In this document: positions 1 through 5,397 of the stretch, piece by piece | Position numbering within the stretch: the stretch's first letter is position 1 | Layout of the letters: the number at the start of each line of letters is the position of its first letter | Source: SXXK01 sp046074645 | GTDB taxonomy: Bacteria > Planctomycetota > Planctomycetia > Planctomycetales > Planctomycetaceae | Direction of reading: 5' to 3' | Length of the DNA: 13,307 bases | NCBI GenBank assembly: GCA_046074645.1 | Contig: JBJTOP010000332.1 | Coordinates: 1 to 13,307 of the forward strand | The notes under the pieces: model-generated | What the model was told of the DNA's origin: nothing | Database searches by the model: none | What the model saw: the letters and a program-made list of their open reading frames with translations, nothing else | Program-made: the position numbers and the translations under genes

Positions 1-17
1 GCGCCTTGTCACCATCC

Positions 18-147
18 GAGGGCGAGGCTTCTGCCGAGCCACCGAACGCTGGTGCGCGCTGTGAGCGATTGCCGACGATTTTGCGAAGCAGGAGGGATCG
101 GCGCAGCGCTCGCGTCAGGGATGCGGCTCAGCAGGAGCTTCACCCTC
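18..147. repeat. Imperfect inverted repeat pair, REPIN-like (arms 18-40 and 125-147)
   Basis: The reverse complement of 125-147 matches 18-40 at 19 of 23 positions, and all four differences are transitions. The arms enclose about 84 nt. Two inverted copies of a short GC-rich element around a spacer is the architecture of a REPIN (paired REP sequences mobilised by RAYT transposases), but no RAYT gene is in the window. The planctomycete association is an impression, not something shown here. Confidence 0.5.
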
Positions 148-183
148 CCGGCAACCCCTCGTGCCAGAAAGTCAAGGCCATTG

Positions 184-215
184 GGCTGCCGCCATGCGGC
201 TGTGTACTGAGCGGT
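184..215. repeat. Direct repeat copy 1 with internal palindrome
   Basis: These 32 nt are identical to 305-336. The element contains GCCGC-CAT-GCGGC (188-200), a 5-bp stem with a 3-nt loop, so it can fold as a small hairpin on either strand. The flanks of the two copies differ, which argues for dispersed elements rather than a duplicated longer segment. It is REP-like in size and form. Confidence 0.75.
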
Positions 216-304
216 TGGACGGCAGCTCCCGGCGGTGTTTTGCAGCGAAGGTGCGGGCGCTTGTGAGTGCGTTGGCGGGGCGTTTGCAGGGCCGTTTGCC
301 CGCA

Positions 305-336
305 GGCTGCCGCCATGCGGCTGTGTACTGAGCGGT
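305..336. repeat. Direct repeat copy 2 with internal palindrome
   Basis: This is the second identical 32-nt copy, 121 nt after the first and in the same orientation. It contains the same GCCGC-CAT-GCGGC hairpin core (309-321). I saw no further copy elsewhere in the window. Confidence 0.75.
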
Positions 337-398
337 CGCACTGGGATGGTGAAACCCTGCGAGCTGTGGTCGGTCGACTTTGAGGGGGGTGAGTGGCG

Positions 399-416
399 GT
401 TTCGCGGCAGCGAAAC
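399..416 (-). terminator. Possible hairpin terminator after the SLOG-like gene
   Basis: GTTTCGC (399-405) and GCGAAAC (410-416) form a perfect 7-bp stem with a 4-nt loop, about 18 nt beyond the stop codon of the SLOG-like gene. No T-run follows on the minus strand, so it is not a canonical intrinsic terminator; it could be a 3'-end stabilising hairpin or part of the repeat-rich intergenic DNA. Confidence 0.35.
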
Positions 417-434
417 GCGACTTCGGGGGTTGGA

Positions 435-1418
435 TCAGGGAGCTGGGAGGTGATCCGGGGACTGGCGTTCACGGGCGATCTGAGCTGCACCGTGGGTGAC
501 GAACGTGAGTGCTCGATCGAGGTTTGCGGTGGTGAGCATCACGATGTAGTCATCGGTGCTGAGCCGAGCGATTTCGGCGAGCTTATCGATGCTGCAATTC
601 TGAAGGTCTTCAAGCGGATCGCGGTGGAATTCGCCGGCAGGTCCGGGGATAGCTGGTCCAAAAGCAGCGGGGAACGGGTGCTTCGCGGACATTTTCAGCA
701 TGATGTCTCGCGACTCGTCCGGGGTGTAGAAGTTTGCTCGGAGCTGATCGGGGATGTGCCGCTGCAGCAGCGCGTCGGCGATGAGTCTGGAAATGCCACC
801 GAGAGCACTGGTGATATACAGTGGTTTGCCGGCGTTGATGGTGAGCAGTGCCTCTTCGAGAATTCCGGGGAGTCGCTGTTGAGGTTTTACTTTTGCTCCG
901 CCGATGCAGAGTCGGACATCGGACAGTTCCGTGATTCGCTGGCGCATCTCCGTGAGTGCTCGGATGCGGCCGAACAGAGCCTCGCTGGAGCCGTGTTGGA
1001 TGGCAGAGACATCGATATCCGGGGGCAGCATCTGTTCCACGTTCATGACGCGATTCTGCATGAGCTTTTTGACGGTGGGATCATGAGCTGGGGGTGGCTG
1101 ATCGGGCCAGGCGATCACGTTCAGGATTGGGGGCTGTTCGGGTTCGGATGACGCGGATGACTGCCAGGTTCGCAGGTCATGGGCCTTGACGGCCAGGTGG
1201 TGCATCACGCCTTCGTTGCGCCACTGGTGTCCAAGGACGAGCCGGCCACCTTCGCGCAGGACGTACGTGGCTTCCTGAAGTGTGAGGCGATTGACGTCAT
1301 CATTCGGGAATGCGACGTCACCGAGTTCTGCATCAGAAGCGGAAATTGAGATTCCGAAGCTGAGTCCGGAGAATTTTCCGAAGTATCGAGATCGCTGGTC
1401 TGGCATGGGAGTGTTCAC
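435..1418 (-). CDS. SLOG-like Rossmannoid protein, last gene of TIR-TIR-SLOG cassette
   Basis: The product is 327 aa with no signal peptide or membrane segment, so probably cytosolic. Two parts look like SLOG (SMF/DprA-LOG superfamily) signatures. Residues about 17-77 hold a strand, then helix 47-55, then GGRLVLGHQ (57-65). Residues about 155-218 hold CIGGAK (171-176), LPGILEEALL (183-192) and GKPLYITSALGG (197-208), the glycine-rich loop seen in nucleotide-binding SLOG domains. SLOG domains bind nucleotide-derived ligands; in Thoeris ThsA the SLOG domain senses the cyclic ADP-ribose isomer made by the TIR protein ThsB. The start is GTG inside a GTGA overlap with the upstream TIR gene, so translation is probably coupled; M5 is an alternative start. 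No SIR2, nuclease or other known effector domain is recognisable, so output activity is unknown. The SLOG assignment is by motif and fold pattern, not by search. Confidence 0.72.
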   Translation of the reverse strand: MNTPMPDQRSRYFGKFSGLSFGISISASDAELGDVAFPNDDVNRLTLQEATYVLREGGRLVLGHQWRNEGVMHHLAVKAHDLRTWQSSASSEPEQPPILNVIAWPDQPPPAHDPTVKKLMQNRVMNVEQMLPPDIDVSAIQHGSSEALFGRIRALTEMRQRITELSDVRLCIGGAKVKPQQRLPGILEEALLTINAGKPLYITSALGGISRLIADALLQRHIPDQLRANFYTPDESRDIMLKMSAKHPFPAAFGPAIPGPAGEFHRDPLEDLQNCSIDKLAEIARLSTDDYIVMLTTANLDRALTFVTHGAAQIARERQSPDHLPAP

Positions 1419-2557
1419 GGCCGAAACGTTTCAAGGACTTCAAGTTTCAGCGAAGAATTGAGTGAGGAGAGCAGTTCGCGTGATGCCTGCAGTTCCTGGT
1501 CGAAGACCTGTGACTGGGGAATCAGCCAGAATTGCTGTTCCCGGGGTGCGTTCATGAGGTTTGCGATACAGGGAAATCTGGGCCAGACCCGAATCTGACT
1601 GGTGCTGAGATCCAGAGCTTTTTCGCGAGCGATGGATTCCATCAGGAGCAGACGCAGGTGTTCGCGGAGAGCGGCCGAGACGACTCGGTGCGTATTTCCA
1701 TCGGCAATTCGGACGGTGGGCATTGCTGAGAAGGGCAGATGTGTGGGGCTGGAGTGCATAGCAGTGGACATGGCATCGACCACCACGATGGGAACTCCGT
1801 GCAGCAACGCTGTTTCAAATTCTTCACGACAGGCCAGTCGCTGTTCGTAGGCAGGGGTTCGGAGCGCGATGAGGATGCTGTGACGAGCGGCGGATTCGAG
1901 TTGTCCGGACCAGTTGGAGCCGGAGGTGAGGTCGTCGGCATCGTAGAAGCAGTCAACTTCCGGCAAACGCTGCAGGGAATCTTTAATAGCACGAGCGAAG
2001 AAGACACCATCGGCCTTGGCATGGCTGAGGAAGAGTTTGAGTTCTTCGCGGATTCCGCCGAGCACATGGCGGGCGCGGTGCATGGCGAGGAGTGCGAGGT
2101 TGAACGGTCGCAGGCGAGGTTCTTCGCCAAGATCCGAGATTTCCCGTATCTGGCGACTGTTGAGTTTTGCTGGCAGATTTTGTCTGGCGGAATTTGAAAA
2201 TGCATACATGAGTGCGCTGCGACTGCCGTCGTCCTTTCGCGGCAGTGTGCCGGCAATATTCTCGGTGGCCTGCAGCAGTTTTGTGTCAGCGCGGAATGTT
2301 TCTGAGAGCAGAATAATGTAGACGGTTGGCTTATCCGGACGGTTTAACGCGGACTGAATGTCTTCCGGACTTGTGCAGTTCTGGATTTCAACACGTTCCC
2401 AGGGATCACTCACTTCAGGCCCTTGCCTGAGACCGCTGGTGGGTCTTTGATACCTGAAGGTTTCGATAAGGATATCGACGAAAACCCTTGCTTCACCGTC
2501 CGCAGCACCGTCTTTGGGGTGATACACAACGACGACATCAAGCAAGGACTTTGCCAT
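1415..2557 (-). CDS. TIR-domain protein with additional N-terminal TIR-like domain
   Basis: The product is 380 aa. A clear TIR domain spans about 172-300: LKLFLSHAKADG (173-184, strand A), FYDADDLTSGSNW (204-216, BB-loop), then Y237 and CREE (243-246), matching the usual Y-x2-S-x-W-C-x2-E pattern with the W replaced by A242 and E246 in the catalytic-glutamate position. Residues about 5-105 look like a second, degenerate TIR-like fold: DVVVVYHPKDG, helix, then SPEDIQSAL and TVYIILLSETF, without a recognisable catalytic Glu. The tail (about 305-380) is of unknown nature. Bacterial TIR domains typically cleave NAD+ or make cyclic ADP-ribose isomers. The gene starts by TGATG (1-nt overlap) after the first TIR gene and ends in a GTGA overlap with the SLOG-like gene, so all three are probably one translationally coupled operon. 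Exact substrate and partner are unknown. Confidence 0.8.
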   Translation of the reverse strand: MAKSLLDVVVVYHPKDGAADGEARVFVDILIETFRYQRPTSGLRQGPEVSDPWERVEIQNCTSPEDIQSALNRPDKPTVYIILLSETFRADTKLLQATENIAGTLPRKDDGSRSALMYAFSNSARQNLPAKLNSRQIREISDLGEEPRLRPFNLALLAMHRARHVLGGIREELKLFLSHAKADGVFFARAIKDSLQRLPEVDCFYDADDLTSGSNWSGQLESAARHSILIALRTPAYEQRLACREEFETALLHGVPIVVVDAMSTAMHSSPTHLPFSAMPTVRIADGNTHRVVSAALREHLRLLLMESIAREKALDLSTSQIRVWPRFPCIANLMNAPREQQFWLIPQSQVFDQELQASRELLSSLNSSLKLEVLETFRP

Positions 2558-3138
2558 CAGGGCGTCTCCGAAGAGGACTGCAGAAACGATCGCGGGGTAT
2601 CTGAGTTGTCATCCCAGTTCTGTTTCTGCAAATCCAGCATAGCACGACTGCTGACGGTTGACCGCAAATGCTGTGAGCGTTTTGAAACCTCTTTCAGCCA
2701 GGCGCGGATTTTTTCAGTATCTTCCGTCCATTTTTTCATCAATGCGTAGTCATGGTGGACGCGGTCATGGAGTCGCCGAGGGACATTTTCGGATTCATAG
2801 TACGGTTTGGCAAAGTCTTTATGGTGCGGAAGAACAATCCCCAGCAGTGCCGCGGGTTTTGAGCGGTCGGTGATGGCGATGTCAATCTCTTTGTCGACCC
2901 AGCGACTCAGTTGAGTTCGGGGACCAACGAGGACGATGATGATGCCGCATTCCTGGAGGAACTGCAGTTGGATGTCGTCTGCATCTTTGCCGGAGCCACC
3001 ATCGCTGCTGGTGGCGATCATTTCCCGTGGCAAATTGAGAAGTTCACGCAGCCTGAGAGCGTAGCTTACGTCGTCAGCCACATGACTGATGAAGATGCAT
3101 TCGGATGGATTGTCCAGGGGCATGAGTTGTCCAGTCAT
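2557..3138 (-). CDS. ThsB/DUF1863-like TIR-domain protein, first gene of cassette
   Basis: The product is 193 aa from the chosen ATG. The TIR domain fills about residues 12-150: CIFISHVADD (14-23), a GIIIVLVGPRT strand (65-75), then SRWVDKEID (78-86) with W80 and presumptive catalytic E84, followed by ALLGIVLP and the PYYESENVPRRLHDR block (112-126). This W-V-x2-E-I pattern and the later P-x-R-L-x-D block are typical of the DUF1863/ThsB TIR-like family, whose characterised members make the Thoeris signal molecule. The C-terminal about 40 residues are polar and probably disordered. The frame stays open upstream to 3456 but runs through the tRNA, so the start must be later; ATG 3138 is chosen and ATG 3123 is a close alternative; neither has a strong ribosome site. 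Local GC (45-52% in lines I counted) is lower than in the housekeeping block. Family call is strong; defence role is inferred. Confidence 0.84.
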   Translation of the reverse strand: MTGQLMPLDNPSECIFISHVADDVSYALRLRELLNLPREMIATSSDGGSGKDADDIQLQFLQECGIIIVLVGPRTQLSRWVDKEIDIAITDRSKPAALLGIVLPHHKDFAKPYYESENVPRRLHDRVHHDYALMKKWTEDTEKIRAWLKEVSKRSQHLRSTVSSRAMLDLQKQNWDDNSDTPRSFLQSSSETP

Positions 3139-3212
3139 GCAGGACACCAGCAGGCGGATCTGCCCCGAACACCGAGACGTGAATGATTTTACACTTTGTC
3201 GGGAACAGGGAG

Positions 3213-3286
3213 TGGGCCCAACAGGACTTGAACCTGTGACCTTTCGGATGTGAACCGAACGCTCTAACCAACTGAGCCATGGGCCC
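3213..3286 (-). tRNA. tRNA-Val (anticodon CAC)
   Basis: A complete 74-nt cloverleaf folds on the minus strand: acceptor GGGCCCA with TGGGCCC, D-stem GCTC/GAGC, anticodon stem TTCGG/CCGAA around loop TTCACAT, a 5-nt variable loop, and T-stem ACAGG/CCTGT around TTCAAGT. Loop positions 34-36 read CAC, which decodes GUG valine. The discriminator base is A, and CCA is not encoded (next bases are CTC), so it must be added after transcription. The TIR cassette begins about 75 nt downstream on the same strand. Confidence 0.97.
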
Positions 3287-3298
3287 CTGTGAGTGGGA

Positions 3299-3327
3299 AT
3301 TTTAGCGTGGCATTGATGAAAACACAA
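3299..3327 (-). promoter_or_regulatory. Sigma70-type promoter for tRNA-Val
   Basis: On the minus strand a -35 TTGTGT (3322-3327) and a -10 TAAAAT (3299-3304) are separated by exactly 17 nt, and the -10 lies 12 nt before the first tRNA base. Read-through past the tRNA might also supply the TIR cassette, for which I see no convincing promoter of its own. Confidence 0.6.
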
Positions 3328-3400
3328 TTGAAAACGGTTTTTCACTCGAAAGCGGCAAATGGTGAGTTGTCGTTTTCGTCTGTGACTGGACCGATTCCCG

Positions 3401-3429
3401 TTGACTTCATATCCGACAGCATCTAACCT
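3401..3429 (+). promoter_or_regulatory. Candidate promoter of the metal-efflux operon
   Basis: A -35 TTGACT (3401-3406) and -10-like TAACCT (3424-3429) have 17-nt spacing, 25 nt before the ATG of the histidine-rich gene. The -35 is near consensus; the -10 is weak, as would fit an activator-dependent promoter. No MerR/CueR or two-component regulator gene is in the window. Confidence 0.4.
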
Positions 3430-3454
3430 CAGGAAAATCCCTTGAAGGTTGTCC

Positions 3455-3910
3455 ATGCGGCGTTTCCTTTGCTACCTGTTGCTGCTTTCGCTTCTGCAGT
3501 CTGCGATACCTTCGCTCCTGCATCCGGCGCTGATCTGCGCAGCGGATGCTGGTGGAAGCGGAATACGGCATGTGCATGTGGACGGGACAACCGCGGGTGC
3601 ACACCACGCCCATCAGCACGGGCATCGGCATGGACATTCCCATGGGCATGGGCAACGGGATAAGGGTACCGGCGCAGAATCCACGCCCTGCAACTGCCTG
3701 AAATCCTCGCACCGCCACGACGCGGATGCAGCATGGCTTCCGGATCTGACAGTGGACGTCCGCCGCGATGTTGATGATTTTTCGGTGGCCGAGTCAGTGC
3801 CGCGAGACGTTGTGTGGGTTCTGCATTCTGTCGAGTGTGCAGATGCTTGTCCGGCAGCCGACCGCGGCTCGTCCTGGCACGGCAACCTTCTGCTTTGTTT
3901 GCGTATTTAG
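3455..3910 (+). CDS. Secreted histidine-rich protein, putative metal binder
   Basis: The product is 151 aa from ATG 3455. An in-frame TTG six bases earlier is a possible but less likely start; an AAGG lies about 6 nt before the ATG. Residues 1-30 form a signal peptide: two Arg, a Leu-rich core, then a break near ALICAADA. A strongly histidine-rich stretch follows (about 39-67) with 11 His in 29 residues, largely alternating H-G-H-x. A CNC and SHRH cluster (79-88) and further cysteines near the C-terminus add potential metal ligands. Such H-x-H tracts bind Zn, Ni, Cu or Co in transporters and chaperones. It sits 69 nt ahead of the RND adaptor gene on the same strand, so a periplasmic metal-buffering or sensing role is likely. 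I do not recognise a named family. Confidence 0.8.
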   Translation: MRRFLCYLLLLSLLQSAIPSLLHPALICAADAGGSGIRHVHVDGTTAGAHHAHQHGHRHGHSHGHGQRDKGTGAESTPCNCLKSSHRHDADAAWLPDLTVDVRRDVDDFSVAESVPRDVVWVLHSVECADACPAADRGSSWHGNLLLCLRI

Positions 3911-3911
3911 G

Positions 3912-3972
3912 GTTCCTGCCTGAGCTTGTTCAGTCTCGGCAAGTCGTGTGAACTCAGAACGTAAACAGGAAC
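3912..3972 (+). promoter_or_regulatory. Inverted repeat able to mask the adaptor-gene ribosome site
   Basis: GTTCCTG (3912-3918) and CAGGAAC (3966-3972) are perfect 7-nt complements in the gap between the histidine-rich gene and the adaptor gene. The downstream arm contains the AGGAA Shine-Dalgarno sequence of the ATG at 3980. If formed in mRNA the stem would hide that site. Ribosomes ending at 3910 would not clearly disrupt it. It is a possible translational control, weakly supported. Confidence 0.3.
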
Positions 3973-3979
3973 GGCGAAC

Positions 3980-5386
3980 ATGCTATTCAATGGTGGGCGG
4001 TTTGGTCGATGGCTGACAGCGGCCCTGCTACTCGCAGCGATCGCTGGACCACTGTGGTATTTTCAGGCCCGCTGGCAGGCATGGCTCCGGGGGGGCACGG
4101 CGGGAACTGCGGCGAGCTCCGATACTGCCAGGTCGGCAGCAAAAACAAAACGCTCCAGCTCCCGCAGTCGCAGTGCGGCGGCCGCGGCGGCTCTTGAAGT
4201 GCTCAGGCTGAGCCCTCAGGCGCAGCGAAATCTCCGGTTGGTTTCGCAGCCTGCCACGCTTCAGCACTACTGGCGGACGATTCAGATACCTGGCGAGATT
4301 CGGGATCGTCCGGGAATTTCGGACCGTGGCGTGACATCATCGGCGGTGGGAGTGGTATCGGCGATTCATCGTTTTCCGGGAGATGCCGTGCAGCCTGGGC
4401 AGCCGCTGTTCACGCTGCAGCTGTTCAGTGAGTACCTGCAGAATACTCAGGCGGAGCTCTTTCGGGCCTCGCGAGAAACTGAGCTGGTTCAGGAGCAGGT
4501 GGATCGGTTGTCTGCGATTGCGAAGGACGGAGCGATTGCGGAAGTGCGAGTGATTGACCTGAAGAATCAGTTGCGTCGCCAGCAGGCGCTGATCGCGGCC
4601 TGTCGCCAGGATCTGCTGACTCGCGGGCTGACACCGGAGCAGATTGATCGGGCGGCGGAGGGATCCTTCGTCTCAACGATCGAAGTGACGGCTCCTTCAG
4701 CCGGAGTGGTGTCGTGGGAAGTGCAGGAGCTTTCGGTGGAACTGGGCCAGCAGGTGCAGGCTGGGCAGCTCCTTGCAAAGCTGTCAAATCACGAAGCGCT
4801 GTTTGTTGTGGGTCGAGCATTCAAGCAGGAGGCACCATTTCTGGAGCAGGCTGCTCAGGAAGGGCGTGCGATCGATGTGGAGTTTGCCGAGGACGACCTG
4901 AGTCACTGGCGCGATGGTGCTCCGCTGCAGTCATTTGCCATCCGTCATCTGGCCAATTCGATTGACCCGCAGAGCCGCACGTTTGACTTTTTTATTCCGC
5001 TGCAGAATCAGTCGCATCGCTACAGCCGGGCCGGCGAGGAGTTTGTGGCGTGGCGTTTTCGTCCGGGGCAGCGGACGCGTCTGCACGTACCGGTGGAGGA
5101 GTATCGGGATATATTTGTGCTGCCAACGGCGGCCGTCATTCGGGAGGGGGCTGAGGCTTATGTGTTTCGGCAGAGTGGCGAGCTGTTTGATCGGCGGCGG
5201 GTGCAGGTACTGCATGAGGACCGTCGTTTTGTGGTGCTGGCAAAAGACAGCGACATTGGTCCCGGCATGCTGATCGCTCAGAATTCCGCCGCGGCGCTCA
5301 ATCGGGTGCTGCGAGCCCAGACGGCTGCCGGCGAAGAGCCTGGCTTTCATGTGCACGCGGATGGCAGCATTCACGGCGATCACTGA
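3980..5386 (+). CDS. CzcB/CusB-type RND membrane fusion (adaptor) protein
   Basis: The product is 468 aa, in the usual range for heavy-metal RND adaptors. Residues 11-29 are a membrane anchor or uncleaved signal. A Ser/Arg/Ala-rich low-complexity linker follows (about 52-71). The first half of the lipoyl/barrel-sandwich domain is near 113-150 (VGVVSAIHRFPGDAVQPGQP), a helical hairpin lies about 150-220, and the second lipoyl half is near 232-268 (APSAGVVSWEVQ, then GQQVQAGQ). The beta-barrel and membrane-proximal domains fill the rest (LPTAAVIREGAEAYVF near 384-399). Such proteins link the inner-membrane pump to an outer-membrane channel. The C-terminus (HVHADGSIHGDH) carries four His, echoing HVHVDG in the preceding gene product. 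The start has AGGAA about 8 nt upstream. The RND pump gene follows after 11 nt. Metal specificity cannot be read from sequence. Confidence 0.9.
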   Translation: MLFNGGRFGRWLTAALLLAAIAGPLWYFQARWQAWLRGGTAGTAASSDTARSAAKTKRSSSRSRSAAAAAALEVLRLSPQAQRNLRLVSQPATLQHYWRTIQIPGEIRDRPGISDRGVTSSAVGVVSAIHRFPGDAVQPGQPLFTLQLFSEYLQNTQAELFRASRETELVQEQVDRLSAIAKDGAIAEVRVIDLKNQLRRQQALIAACRQDLLTRGLTPEQIDRAAEGSFVSTIEVTAPSAGVVSWEVQELSVELGQQVQAGQLLAKLSNHEALFVVGRAFKQEAPFLEQAAQEGRAIDVEFAEDDLSHWRDGAPLQSFAIRHLANSIDPQSRTFDFFIPLQNQSHRYSRAGEEFVAWRFRPGQRTRLHVPVEEYRDIFVLPTAAVIREGAEAYVFRQSGELFDRRRVQVLHEDRRFVVLAKDSDIGPGMLIAQNSAAALNRVLRAQTAAGEEPGFHVHADGSIHGDH

Positions 5387-5397
5387 GGGGTGGCTTC

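Larger units (their letters stand above)
1..434. other. Gene-free intergenic stretch carrying short repeats
   Basis: No open frame here shows recognisable protein character; the short frames on both strands run through repeat sequence and overlap one another. The stretch is GC-rich and contains an imperfect inverted pair, a 32-nt direct repeat with an internal palindrome, and a 7-bp hairpin just past the end of the SLOG-like gene, each listed separately. A gene ending before position 1 cannot be excluded. Confidence 0.7.

Noticed and set aside
184..336. CRISPR array
   Set aside because: Only two repeat units, with an 89-nt gap that is too long for a spacer, and no cas genes.
6..341. Short frames on both strands in the left intergenic region
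   Set aside because: They run through the repeat elements, have no ribosome sites and resemble no protein family.
1..434. Copy of the tRNA-Val 3' end at the far side of the TIR cassette (attachment-site test for an integrated island)
   Set aside because: I looked for the acceptor/T-arm sequence of the tRNA in 1-434 and saw none, and there is no integrase in the window. Insertion near the tRNA therefore stays unproven.
393..1151. Open frame of 252 aa on the plus strand opposite the SLOG-like gene
   Set aside because: It lies antisense to a gene with recognisable fold motifs and overlapping starts; its composition shows no domain and no ribosome site.
3139..3212. Promoter between the tRNA and the first TIR gene
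   Set aside because: A TAAAAT is present on the minus strand (3185-3190), but no acceptable -35 lies at the right distance, so it is not listed as a feature.
3139..3456. N-terminal extension of the first TIR gene up to 3456
   Set aside because: The extension reads straight through the complete tRNA-Val gene and its promoter; the translated tRNA sequence is a known artefact. The TIR fold begins after ATG 3138.
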